Part shown: one piece after another, positions 40,299 to 53,000 of the stretch
Numbering within the stretch: the stretch's first letter is position 1
Layout of the letters: each line of letters opens with the position of its first letter
Origin: Ooceraea biroi
Lineage: Eukaryota; Arthropoda; Insecta; Hymenoptera; Formicidae
DNA: 64,000 nt
Direction of reading: 5' to 3'
Assembly: GCF_003672135.1 (NCBI RefSeq)
Contig: NC_039516.1
Location: 5,563,838 to 5,627,837, forward strand
Translations under genes and position numbers: made by a program
Notes under the pieces: generated by a model
What the model saw: only the letters and a program-made list of their open reading frames with translations
Told to the model about the DNA's origin: nothing
Database searches by the model: none

Positions 40299-41240
40299 GA
40301 GGCGTCGGCGTACTAACTTTCCCTCGTGCGGCCTTCTACCTCTTCGCACCCCACCCCTTCTCTATTCCGCTTTCAGCTCCTGTCCTTTAAGGCGCCCCGC
40401 TCATACAGCTAGGCCTTTACCCAGTTTTCAATGTGCCGAATCTTGCACGTGCTCGACCCCCGGGCCGGATGACGTATTTTTTAACTGCCGACGACACAAA
40501 TAGTCTAATCTACAGCGCTATTACCGCGCCTTTTATAGCGCATAAATCAGATCGGCCGAAGTGGAGTCGCGGCCCGTGTCTAATCTGTCCCTCGGCCTGC
40601 GATCCGTCCCTTGCCCTTCGATCCGTCGCCACTTTACTCGGCCGCACGACAAAAAGCTCGGACGATGCGTGGCAAGGACGAGGACCGCCCGGGATATAAG
40701 ATGCGCTGAGATTTACCGGTGGCTCGCTCAACAAAATCCTATCCGTAAACCACTAATAATCCTTGATATAAATAACCCTGCCATTTTTTAAAAACTAAAT
40801 ATATATGTATATCGTTTTACAATTTGTAACTAATGTTTATATTATATAATTCAGGGACAGAAATAGAATGTTTGAAATTTTATTTTAGAAATATTGTTGT
40901 ATCAAGTTGTTATTGTGTAAAATAATTTTATTAAACATGATACATAAGCTCATTCGTCTTTTCAATTACCTTTTTTAAATGGTAAATCACTTCGCATTTG
41001 TATCCTGCGTAGGACGAGCGAATACTGCAGGCCATTGCCCTTTTCCTTCCCGCGAGTGGGTCTCGCGGATCGAGGACCTTCTTGCTCGTCGTGCTTGCTC
41101 TCGAGGAGAACCTCGGGACCACGTTTCTACGTTGATTGATCGCGTTTGCTCATCGCGCCGCTTTTCTATCCCGGGCTTGATGCTCTTTTTAATACCAGTT
41201 TATAGCTAACTGCCTGTGCCCTCTGTTTGCTTCCCGCGTG

Positions 41241-41256
41241 ATTCCATATATGGAAT
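41241..41256. promoter_or_regulatory. Palindromic CArG box
   Basis: ATTCCATATATGGAAT is a perfect 16-bp palindrome. Its core, CCATATATGG at 41244-41253, is an exact match to the SRF/MADS-box CArG consensus CC(A/T)6GG. This is a sequence match only; no muscle or cytoskeletal gene, or any other gene, is recognisable beside it. Confidence 0.3.
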
Positions 41257-42418
41257 TGAACGATATGCACAGCAAGGGGAAGATTTCAGTAGTATTCATT
41301 CCATTGCACTAAAGCAATCCGCGACTTGCAATTCGCTGCATACGTGAGTCATTAATAAAATTAGTGATACAAGCTTATCTTGAAAAATAAAGAAGAAATA
41401 TATTCGTTTAATTCGCGTTTAATTCAACATTTTTAGATATTCTGACTTTTTAAATTTTTACAACAGTAGCTTCTTAGAACAATATTTTCTCTATATTTTG
41501 TAAAACTACTATTACTGATTTAATGTATGTCAGCGGTAACCATGAATAAAGATACACCAAGTAATATATACGGTGCTCGGGGCAACAAGCTTCATGAGAG
41601 AATCATAGCATGGGAAATCCTTAGCTCATATTTATTTATAGGATTGATTATGATCCTAGCTGTAAGAAACCTTATACTCTTTCCAGAAAATAACGCGAGA
41701 TCGTCAGTAAATCATTCTACGTTATTAACGTTATCGGTTCAGTGATTCGAGAGAGTAAATCTCAAGATACTAAACCACTTGGACGTATCTACTTAATTAT
41801 TACGTTACATTTGCTTTATATCTTGTCGTTCACGTTTTTATTACAAGCTGCTTTGCGGGTTTCAAATTGAATTTCGCTAGTGGAGTAGCAGACATGGAAA
41901 CGCTGAGGATGAACGTAGACGACACACACTATTAAGCAACCTTTTTTGGTTCTTCCACTTCTTTGCCGAACCATAATAAAGCACCTATCTATCCGTTTAG
42001 CGTTTTACGAGCGTGTCCCTCGCGCGTCACGCGATCTCGAGCGATGGAAGTCCTTAAAATCGCGGCTCGAAACCGGTAGGCCGCGTGCACATTGGCGAGC
42101 GATAAGCTCTGAAACGGAGCCTGCAAGTCGAGGAGCAGCGAGGAGTAAATCGTAAACGGAATTAAGATTCACGTAATAAATCGACGGACGAATCCAGCAC
42201 GCACGGCGTCACCGCTCGTAATTCAAGTCACCTCAGAGTAATGAATGCTCAAACGCGTGGTATCACTCTCTGCGCGCGCCAGAGCTTTTAATCGTTTGCA
42301 GGACCACACATGACCCGAATACTTGAATAGTAACGCTCTCGCACAAAGTACACTCTGGAATTACCTCGGGTGACACTACGTTATTCTTCGCGAAATTTAC
42401 GACCACTCTTTCCATATG

Positions 42419-42432
42419 CGCGCGCGCGCGCG
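42419..42432. repeat. (CG)7 run
   Basis: Seven perfect CG dinucleotides, the longest such run in the window. A (CTCG)n run follows at about 42468-42483. Confidence 0.85.
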
Positions 42433-43641
42433 AGCACTTTATGTAGGACAAGCGGAGTTCCCTTACACGCTCGCTCGCTCGCGACGATGTGCACGCGGCC
42501 TGCGACCGCGCTTCTTCTCATCGCAGACCCGGCTTTCCGGAGTTAGGAGGACTCGGGCCGGTGCCGGTAAATCTTTTCTGGTCGCGCGGACCACGACACG
42601 AAACGGCGTGTCAAATGCGGGAAAAGAGCTCGCCGTGGCCATAAATGCGAGGAAAGAGATCCTTTTTGTGCGGTCGAAATACACACGCACACGCAACGGC
42701 GACGAGGCCATCCGCTCGCTCGCTCACCCGGTCGTTGCGGCCTATCCAGGACGACCGCAAGCGGAACACCGCAGAGTTCCCGGTACCCCGGGCGAATGCA
42801 CCGCGCCGTCGGCGTCGCCACGTCGTTGTTTCGAGGAGGGATTTCGAGACAGGCGTCACTGACCGAAAAAACTCATTCTTTCTTGCAGCGAAGGAGCAGA
42901 AAGCAGAAAGCCGTAGCGCGGCGGCGCGGCGCACCGCGGCCCGCTCGTAAAAATATTATTTACGTCCGTCGCAATGGCCGTCCCATCGTGCGCCGCCTTC
43001 CGTCTTGATCCTCTTCGTCGCTCTGATATTAATGCACGCCGACGCGGCTTCTAATTTGGCGCGCGCGATGCAATCGCGCTGGATTTAAAGATTTACATGC
43101 ACGCCTCTCGTTCCCGTTTGATGATCGTTCCGGAAAATCGTGCGGGAAGAAAGAAAAGCACGCCTCGCGTAAAGACGTTAATGCATCTTCGTGATATTTA
43201 CGATAGCAGATGGAAGACGAGTGGAAGCAGATTGTATCTTGTATTGTGAATGATCAGTTGCATAATGTTCGTCATTAGTAACCGCTGCTCGTGGAATTAC
43301 GCTGGAATCTTGCTCGATAACGCGAGTTTATCTACTTCGCCGTGCATAAGCTTGTCTTCGCCCGTCTTCGCGGGTTTGTAGTAAGAAACTACATAAAAGT
43401 CATCGATGCATCCATGAGTCTGTTGCGAGACGATGAACCATAACCGAACGCAATCTATCAACCTCGTGTCGACGAAGAGATTTCTAGACCACCGAATAGC
43501 AGTCGCGTATTCAAAGGGCGTTCACGTCGTGGCTGTCGTCGTCGAAAGATAAGAGAGGAGAAGTGGAGAGAGCGATACCAGAGAGCGAGGACGGGCAGAA
43601 GAGAGAGACAGCGAACGACCGAACGAGGAGAAAGAGTGCAT

Positions 43642-43674
43642 GTAGGTAGTAGTAATAGTAGTAGTAGTAGTAGG
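43642..43674 (+). repeat. (GTA)n triplet microsatellite
   Basis: About eleven GTA units with GTAG and AAT interruptions near the left end. Confidence 0.85.
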
Positions 43675-43685
43675 GAAAGCAGGCG

Positions 43686-43766
43686 GCGACGACGACGACG
43701 ATGATGACGACGCCAGTGATGGCGATGACGACGACAACGACGACGACGACGACGATGACGACGACA
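43686..43766 (+). repeat. (GAC/GAT)n triplet microsatellite
   Basis: Roughly 80 bp of GAC with interspersed GAT triplets, broken once in the middle by GCCAGTGATGGC. Three-base periodicity holds on both sides of the break. Confidence 0.85.
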
Positions 43767-44020
43767 TGGATGGAGAACGAGGAGAACGAAGAGGTGGAGG
43801 CCGCCAATGGAGCCGAGGAACGAGCTCGACCGCGCCCGGGGGAGATTATGATAATGCCGGCAGACGTTTCGGGGCCGTAAAAATAATATGATGGTGTCCC
43901 GGCACGGCTACCGGGTACTTTGGCCGCTCGCGTGCACGATGATTCATTCCGCCGCGATAAAAAGCGACGTGACTCAAACTTCAACCGGGAGAGAGGTACA
44001 AGGGCCCACATGCGCGCCTC

Positions 44021-44115
44021 CATCTTTCCTCCCTCTCTCGTCCTCTTTCTTTCTTTCTTTCTTCTCTCGTCTTCTCTCTTTCCGTTTCTTCTCTTTTTCT
44101 CTTTTTCTTCTTTCG
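44021..44115 (+). repeat. Polypyrimidine tract with (TTTC)n core
   Basis: About 95 nt are almost entirely C and T. Tandem TTTC units lie at about 44045-44063, and irregular CTCTTT units follow. It is the longest such tract in the window. Confidence 0.85.
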
Positions 44116-44460
44116 CGGATGCGTCCGCGATCGCGCCGAGGATGCCCGCAAGAAGAAACGACCGTTCGACTTCCTCGGGACCGGACCGTTCGAATTCTCG
44201 ACGCTTGCGAATCTGCGGCCTGACTCGAGGATTAAGCCTCGATATAATTTCGATAAGCTTGGAGTTGGTGAAATTCCCGGTTTCTGACATTCTTCGGGAA
44301 TGGCTAAAGAGAATGTCGTGAATTTTTATCATCGTGTTAATACGCGGATAGTAAACGATTTTTTGGATCTCTTTTACGGCAAGAACGGAGAACTGTAGTG
44401 GTTCGACTGGTTTGAATAATTTCGCTGAAATTAATAGGCGGAAGAGCGAAAAAAACATTA

Positions 44461-47400
44461 TTCGACAGCCTCGAGGTTTTATGTAAATGCGTAACTCATA
44501 ACGTCGTACTTTGCCTCAGTATAACAGTCGGATAATATAATGTGCTTGTAGAGAATCGAAATGTGTGAGAAGTGGATTTATAAAGAACAATCTGAGTAAA
44601 ACAATCATGACATCGAATGACTAATAATCTAGATTATATATTTCTCTAATTAATAATACGTAATACAGTCATATCACTTCATATTTCATTCTGCCATATT
44701 CGATATTTTTCTCATCATGCATTATCAACATCGTACGTGTTTGAAACTACAAATCCGTAATGGACACTTTCGAACTATTGGCTTCTTCTCTTTGGCAACG
44801 ATAACGATTTTTCCCGCGAAAAGAAGCAAAAAGGAGCAGGACCCTATTATGCTAAAGATATTCGATAATCGTGTACGACCGTAAACATCATTATTTTCAA
44901 TAACCGACTTCATCGGTAGAGCGCAGCCAGCGTCGTGCCTTACGACATCCTACGGGGCCCATTTCGGGCATTTACTCACTCGTACCATGACAATTCACGG
45001 TGTTAGCGTCTTCCGAACGGCGACGAGGATTTTTATGACGCGTATTCGCCTTCCTCTCTTCGCTCTGAAGCAGAAACGATCGCGCCGACGTTGATTGCTC
45101 GATAAAAGTGACGTCGGTCGTTCGGCGCGCGGTAGTAAGTGTCTCGCGCGATCGCGATATGACGCGAAATACGAGGCAGAGAGATCGGAGCGCGAAAAGG
45201 CCGATGTGCGAAGACGATCAAGGATAATGGCGAATCGGGATTTCACATATAAGGCACTCACAAGTACGCGCGCGGGTGCATGCACATCAATTCGGCGGAA
45301 TGATCCTTGTTAGCTCTTTGGTTAATCGAGAATGCACGCGTAAATTAAGGAATTACAGACATACTTGCAACGTTATTTTACACGAGAAGGATATTGGCGT
45401 CCGTCCAAATGCGCTGTAATGCGGCAGTCAACACACAAACGCAATCACAGATACGACAAGAAAGCAAGGCCGACGAAGTGATCCGAGAAATTAAATTCGA
45501 TTATTCCTACGTTGATAATTATATTACACTTTTGGACTGCCAAATAGAATAAAAACATATTAATAGCTTTCATGTTGAAACATAATTTAAATCGATAGAA
45601 TCTGAACTGAATTACATCTGGAGAATATCTGAACGAGTTACAATTGAAGATACCGAGGAAATATTCGGAAAGTCGGGTAATTTCGAGACACCCTGTATTT
45701 CACGGTGCGCAGAAACGAGCGGACGTGGTGAACGGCATCGAATTCGACGGATTAAACTTGCTCGCAGTGGACGCGCGGCTCGCACGTACATCGATTACCA
45801 GTACGAGCCGCAAGGCGCTGTTACATGGACGAAACTGGGCCCATAATTGCGGGCTGGTTCACTTACACGCGGTACCGCTATTTTTGCCGTACGTCGGATA
45901 AGCGCTCGTACCGCGACCTGCCTCAAACTATCCCGGTAAACATTCCGGGCCTTGAAGGCCTCATGGACGTCGTCCGTACCTTCATACGTCGTCAAAATTA
46001 ATTTCAATTCGAGGTAGCTTCATGAATTTAATTGAAATTTAATTACGCAATTATCATTCCTCCATCAAATGTCATCTCCCCGGCAGAGATTTCTTTTATT
46101 AAATCGTTATTGATCGTTAAATTGGATCTACCGAAAGTCTTTGCGGAACGAGGACCGATCGTCCGAAATTGATTCCTGGCAACTTTATTTCGCGAGGTTC
46201 CCGGACGGTGCATCGCGCAATTTTAAAACGCCGAATTCGTGAAGGAGAGTAACGGTAGATACCTCTCTGGCGCGCAGCACGCCCAGTGAATTTACGAGAG
46301 GAAACGCGGCCTCGGTTATTTGCCGACGTCTTCGGCATTTATTTTTCTTGGACCCGCGGGTATTTTCTCCGGGCCGTTGCGCCCTCTCCGACGTCGTCGG
46401 TGTATTTCTGCCGTTGCTTTTCCGCGGCGCGTCTGTCCCGGCATCGCGCCGCGATGAAAATTCACGGATGCGCTCGGCTACCGGATGCAGTTTGCATAAT
46501 GCGGTAGTAACTTATCGCACCTACATATCGTTGCCGGGACGCGGCTTGACCGCGAACACTGCGGGACATCGTCCGATTTTTTCGCGCGATAATTCCATAA
46601 ACGGCAACGTGGTGATTAGCCGCTTACGGCCCAACGGCTATACAGGACGTTCCATTCCATAGATATCCGTTAACGTCGGAATTATATACATCCTGCCTTC
46701 CATGCTTTATTTGATTTTAATTACGTTAATAGTGTTTTAAATCAAGCTTAGCTTACATTTGAAGCGAGGCAGCTTATAGAAAAAGAAGAAAAAGACGGAG
46801 TTTGATCACACTCTCGTTTTGGTCGATTTCGTATAATTTAAAAAATTTACAAATAATATTTCTTTGGCATATATCTCTCCGCTCCAGAGGAGCATCATGC
46901 ACGCATAAAGAATCCTGGACGCTCGCGTGCACGATACGACCTCACGAGTAGCCTCCTTCGTTGCCGGCGATGGAGATCGATTTTAATGGCATTATACGTT
47001 ACCCTTGACGATCTGCCGCGCGGAATGTCAAGTACGAGAGTCGCGCAAGAAAATGTCGCGCGAATTATTTCTCTCCTTCTCGCCAGTACGAGCACGATGT
47101 CCTTACAATCGCGCGTGCGAGACGCTCGTACAATCACTTCGTGAGAAGTGCCGTATTACCCCGGAGCGGCCTCGAGACACATCGTGCGAATACCGTGACT
47201 GCGATACGAACGGAACTAAATCGTTTTCCGTAATGGCGGTAATTATACGAGGCATTCTTCCATTATAAGTTTTTCAATTACGGCATTCCGCGGGGCTTCC
47301 GTTCGTGTAAAGGAGGCACGACGAGCGGCGGCCAATTTTTCTGAAAGACAATTTCCTCGGGAATTGTGTTTGACTAATCATCACGACGTATCGCGACGTA

Positions 47401-50000
47401 TATCCCGTAAACATTGATACGTTATTATGGCTGGCTTTACGAGCGCGTAAAGCGCGGCCTACGACAGCGTGGTCGCGCGGCTCAGCCACGGGGACACGCG
47501 AATTGGTTGTAAATTCTACGAGCGCGGTGGCTATTATAGTAGCTGGTTGTTTAATTAATTCGACCACCGGAATAAACACGGATTTGCCTAATTGACTGTC
47601 GCTTAAACGAATATCGCGCTTCAGGAATGCAGTTTAATAATCTGAGAGCCTGGATTCCTCCGGATTGACGAGCTTGCGTTAGCAAAAACGCGAATGATGT
47701 ATTTCGAGATATACTCGATGGGAAAAGCGTAGGAAATCACGGCCGTGTTCCTGCGAATATCAAATACAAAGTTTACCGTGATGCAAGATAGAGCTTCATT
47801 TTATTCGCCGGGAACGACGCGATGTAGGAGTCTCCGTGTTTCCCCGTTTCGTCACACTCACTCATTGATTCCAATTTTTATCAGATTATTTCCAACATTG
47901 GGGATAATTAATACTAAAATGATTTCGCTCGCTAATAGCTGCTACCATCTTATTTTCGCAAATTCTCTGCGAATTTCACGCTGCGCCAATTCGATCTACC
48001 CATCGCGTTTCATCTCTCGACGACATTAAGGGATTAACTTTCCCTCCCCATCTCACCCCCTCATCTCGATCGCGATAGCTCTCGCGAGCATCCCCCGCGT
48101 CGCGGCTTTCCGACGCCTACCCACGCGTTCACCCTCCGATGCCTCCTGCTGCACCCGCTTTCGTTTTCGTCGTCGATTGTGGATTTGGCAAGCCCAAGTG
48201 GCACCGCTCCCACGCGACAGGACACCAGAGCGGCCCCCTTTCGTCCCTCTTCCTGGGACTCAATGGATGAATTATTTACCCGATTATGTCGCAGAGTAAA
48301 GGTCCGCCACCCCATAGCGGCATCAAGACCACCCTGCATTATTAACGCGAGCGCGCTGCGATGAGGCGAAACCGTCTCTCCTTGCAACTTTGTCCTTACC
48401 TGGGACTCCCGCAAGCGGATTCTCGAGGATTCACAAGGTTTCCTACAAGATATCACCGGACTAGGTACTTTGAAGAGATCGGATGATTGTTCGGGGAATG
48501 AGTGTTCCATCGTTCGTTTTACAATATCGTTTACCGAGCGCATCGAAGGAGACATCACCGGATAGAATCACCAGTCGCAGAAGATCCGCAAATCGGATTT
48601 TCTGTGAACATCGTAGGAGCGCGCAAGAGAGGCAGTTTCGTCAGCGACGGCATTTACCACGTATCCTCCTCGCATTCCCGAGGTCGTACCTCTTACAGCT
48701 TTCTTCGGCTCTTTGAACTCGCCGCGTGCTAACAAACGCATCTGACGGCCTGACCGGAGCTCGGTAGATAATTCCTCCTGAGAATTATCTATTATCTCCA
48801 CTACCTCGGTAGTTTCTATCGGAATTAACGCATAAACCTCTTTACTACTGCCCCCTTCCTTCCGCGCTGCGTCTCCTCAGCTACCCTCGCAGGGGACGTC
48901 CTCGCGGGATTTCCGATAAGGTCTTAACCTTCCTTTCTTCTTTCCTTTCGCCTGCACCGCCGAATAAGCTGCTCTTCGTTCCGTTTACCGAGCTCGCCTC
49001 ACTCGTAATTCGTATCAGCGGTTCCAACGGCATAACTCGTGCGGTTTCGTTTTACATCCCCAGTAATGGCCGATTATTCGCTCGCACAATGCTGCTTCGT
49101 AACGAAGAAAAAAGATCTCCGTCTTTCAGATCGGGCCACGGTAATTTCGCGAAACCGTTTACCCAGTAAATACGTCGCGCGAGCGCCGATAACGGTTTAT
49201 TCAAAACCCTGCCTCTTCGACTGCCTCCCCTATCCTCGCTATAAATTGCATGACGCATGACGCACGACAAGGCAGGCTTGGTATAAAAAAGAAAGGTGCG
49301 CCTTATTACCGTCATTCGTTTTCGTTAACGAAAACGCGGCGCCGCGACGGTGGAGATTTTCACGCTTGACTTTCGGGGTTCCGTTGCGGGTGATTTGTTT
49401 CCGCGCGTGGTGAAATCTTGCATCTCGCATCGTGTTGAATAAGTATATATCACGAGAACTTTAGATGAGAATGATATTGATTTACTGTCAATCCATTTTT
49501 CATCATAAGTAAACTGAAATCATGAGAGAAGGAGAGAAAAATCTGGGAATGAAATATTTTAAATTCTTTATTTTATCATAAATCTGTGTTACTTAAAACT
49601 TTCTTTCTAGCGACATCTATCGTCATTATGTTATTTGCAATGGCTACATTAAAATGTGGAGTATAGACAATTTTTCAGTATATAGCTTATAAAGAATTTA
49701 AAACAATATATTCTCGCTGTGTTTGGATGAATTTTTATTGTAACAATCTTAAAATTTATGTTGAAATCTGTGATAGATATGTGTCTCAATGAATGAAGAG
49801 ATCGTTGCCCGCGACAATGCCGATAACGACGACGATAGCGACGAAGGCGAGAGGCGAATTAACGCGGACGGTAACCGTGAGGAATACCCGCGCGCACACG
49901 CGAGCGGGGCGAGACTTTAGCCGAATCGTTTCCGGTAAATTTCCCTTCGACCGATAGGCTGCCGGTATGCTCCGGCAGATCGTAGCCGGCCCGATATCGG
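44461..50000. other. Non-coding DNA, no supportable gene
   Basis: Open frames reach 165 codons (48061-48558, -), with an overlapping plus-strand frame and no recognised domain. AT-rich patches lie at about 44461-44740, 45480-45640, 46700-46880 and 49430-49780. A GAGACACCCTGTAT motif lies at 45685-45698. A pair of palindromes at 49.3 kb is listed separately. The GAC-rich stretch at about 49818-49850 is imperfect. Confidence 0.6.
49317..49346. repeat. 20-bp perfect palindrome with adjoining 12-bp palindrome
   Basis: Positions 49317-49336 are CGTTTTCGTT followed directly by its reverse complement, with no loop. The last two bases begin a second perfect palindrome, CGCGGCGCCGCG at 49335-49346. 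A 20-bp perfect palindrome is expected about 0.06 times by chance in 64 kb under a uniform base model. No known binding motif of that full form is recognised. Confidence 0.75.
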
Positions 50001-53000
50001 GACTCGCGCTTCGAAGCACACGCGACTTAACCGTCCGGAAAATTTTTAAAATATCGAGCGTCGTCGAAGCGGCCGGCGCACCCACTTGGCGAACGATCCC
50101 GTATTCGTGCGAGTAAAAGCGAATTTACGCGGGTTCCTCTCCGGATGATCGTTCAGGATGAGTCACGCGCGAAACGAGTGCGATTGCGACCGAAGGCCGT
50201 TTTTTCATCCGAATGTACAGCATAATGTACATACGCGCGACACATCTTTGACTAAACGCACCGTAAAATCACACGGCGCGAACGAGTATGCCGGACGACC
50301 CACCCGCTCCCTCCCGCTCGTGGTACACGAGCTAAGTCTGATCATCCTCGTTGTTCACCCCATCCCTCGCTCGCAGCATCTCGCTCGACGCGATTCACGC
50401 TCGTGACGCGCGCGTCCGTTCAAAAGCGAGCAAGCCGCACAAATTCGCCTTAAGCGGCGAAAGCGAGTCACGCTATTCGCACGACGAGAATGTCGCATAG
50501 TTGCCCGATTACCAGTCATCGTCCCGGGAGAAAAAAGACGCGGCGAGTTCGCTCGTAAAACTCTTTCGACCGACTACTTTTATGCGCCCTGTCGCTGCCA
50601 GCCTCCTCCCTCTTTCCCTTCTGTCCTTCCCTTTCGCATGGCGCCGTGCTGCAAGAGGGTGTGACGGTCTCCGTCGAGTTGCAGTTCCGTAATTACCGGC
50701 TGCAGTTTCGCAAAATCAAAAGTAACGAGCACGACCCGTTCTCTCCTCTCCCTCCGCCTTCCGCCGCCTCGTGTACTTTAGGGCAGCAATTAAACCCTTT
50801 TCGGTAACCGGGCGTTTATGGACGAATACGTACATTTGTGACGTCGCGCTCGGTTCTCACTCGAGGGAGTTCCGATTCTAAAAATATTTTTGCCCGTCGA
50901 ACATCGTGCACGTGCGTTATCCTTTGATACCCTCCCGCGTCCCTTTTCCGCGAGATTTCGGCGAGCGACAGTCTCGCGTGCTTTTTTGATGCCAGTTATT
51001 AAAACCGATGATTATTATGACGAGTACTGCTCGATGCAGCGTGTGCATAAACGCGGTCCCTCGCATACTAATTAATCCTTTCGTTCTCGTAGCGTAACCA
51101 CGCGCGACCACGTATTCGAATGGGGAAATTGACGCAGGGATTTGTATGAATACATTAATTGGCAAATAGTAGGTACCTAATTAAAGACGTCCTCGTGTAT
51201 GTACCTCTAATTCGTGCGCTGTTAATTTTCTCTGATGGCGGGGCTCAAATTATACGTCGTATATTCAGCTATACATCAAAACGAAGTTTTGTCGTAGACT
51301 TTCTGCAGTTTCATGATTAACTCTGCAAAGTTTTAGTTTTCAGCAAACAGTTCTTCAGCAATTCACATATTTGCATGCATTTCAGAAAAGAATGAAATAA
51401 GCGCTGTAGGACAATGTTTCTCCAGAATAATTTTACATAATTGAATGCTAAATGCATAATTGCACTCCGTCCAATTACTATGGAACTAATATCGAATTGG
51501 TTTAACGTTTCTTTGAAAATTTCTTTCCAATTCCGATATGGAAACGAACAAATAGCCCAAGTGTAAGTGAATAAACACTGGAAAGCGGCTAGTTCGAGAC
51601 GGGTGGCAGATTAAAATCCCAGTGTACTCGATCGTGCATCTCTACTCGGGTACCTCCTTATCCTGCATCGATGCACGCGATGCACCGGATGCTACCCCTC
51701 GCGCACCGACCAGAAATATCCGGCAGCGAGCTGCACATGCTCGCGTATGCGTGTATCTGGGTCTAAGAAATCGGCTATATCCGTCCGTTCTTCTCGTACT
51801 ACTCGTCGCACGCGGACGTGACCTTACCACGGGGACGGTAATATTAGAAACTGCGGCGTGTATCCGCAGATACGAGCAGATTATACTGCTACTTGCGGTC
51901 GCTTGGGTGTTCCTCCTGGATAACAACGATGAACAACTATCGCATTGAGAATTCACCGACATCGATCAGCAAACGATTTGGGTTCTACACTAATCTTGGC
52001 AATGATCGAGAGATCAAACGTTCAGAACATGAAAAGATAGAAGCAATATCCGCGAATCAAAAAACATCCGCGAAATAATTCGAGCGCTTTCTTCGATCAG
52101 TATTTTTAGTCTCCAATTTGGCCTCCAATTTATTCCACTTTCTGCGAGAGAACAATTTACGTTCATTCTTTTTCGGATTTGGAAAATTATATAAAAGAAT
52201 ATTAATAATTGCTGCTTTAGGTATCAACAGTGGAAAATGCTCATTTCTCTTGTAACAAGTAGTGGAGGAATTATATATTTTCTAGTGGCTGGGTATCGAT
52301 TTTATACTTTATCGAACTTCTAAAAGCTTGGCGCGGATGATGAAAGTTTTCTCATTTACATTCCCTCAATTTAACGTAATTTATTGCGAACTCGAGAAAT
52401 CGAGCTGTTTCGGATCGAGTGCTTCTTACTTCGTGCGATTACAATTTCATATTAATTTTGGCTTTATTAACGTCGCGCACGCCAGCCTTACGCAGCCGAT
52501 CAACCGTACCGGCATACACATTTAATAGTTAATAACGGTAGATGAGAAACATAAGTTTTATAACAGACGCTGCGTCTCAGCTTTTAATTATTACGCATAT
52601 TTACGTGCCTGTTGCCGTGAATGTTAATTGCAACTCATGCCCGTACCGCGAACAGCGTTTCCTTCTGACCGACTGTATACACGGCCGCGCTTTTTAATTA
52701 TCACGGACACGGACGGTGCGGAACACACAAACAGACGCCGGAATAATTAACGAACTCGCGAAACGTCCTGTTGGTCTCCCGGATAGTCGCCGCGATCCCG
52801 CGGAATATTCAGAATAATTAGCGAGAGTCAAATTATTGGCGCACCCGGTCTGCACGACAATCCAAACCGCCTCGTTTCGTGCTCGACCGCAATCGTCAAT
52901 AATTTACAGACTAATAAGTCCGCGGTAGAGAAGAACATACCGGAGTCTAGGAACGACGGACTCGTTTCTGCGGATGATGGTAATTAAGTACAAATTGTCC

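Larger units (their letters stand above)
40001..43500. other. Non-coding DNA, no supportable gene
   Basis: The longest open frame is 42416-42862 (+, 148 codons), which overlaps open minus-strand frames in CpG-rich DNA and shows no domain. AT-rich patches lie at about 40740-40990 and 41360-41560. A hairpin, a CArG-box palindrome and a (CG)7 run are listed separately. Confidence 0.6.
43501..44460. repeat. Composite microsatellite and low-complexity block
   Basis: This block holds (GTA)n, (GAC/GAT)n and a long polypyrimidine tract, listed separately. Together they keep a 315-codon minus-strand frame open (43511-44458). Its translation contains runs of Val/Ile, a run of Tyr, and Lys/Arg/Glu strings that map exactly onto the three simple repeats, so I do not call it a gene. 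The non-repetitive parts of that frame show no recognised domain. Confidence 0.7.

Noticed and set aside
43511..44458. 315-codon minus-strand open frame, the longest in the window
   Set aside because: Its Val/Ile, Tyr and Lys/Arg/Glu runs come straight from the triplet repeats and the polypyrimidine tract; no domain is visible in the remainder.
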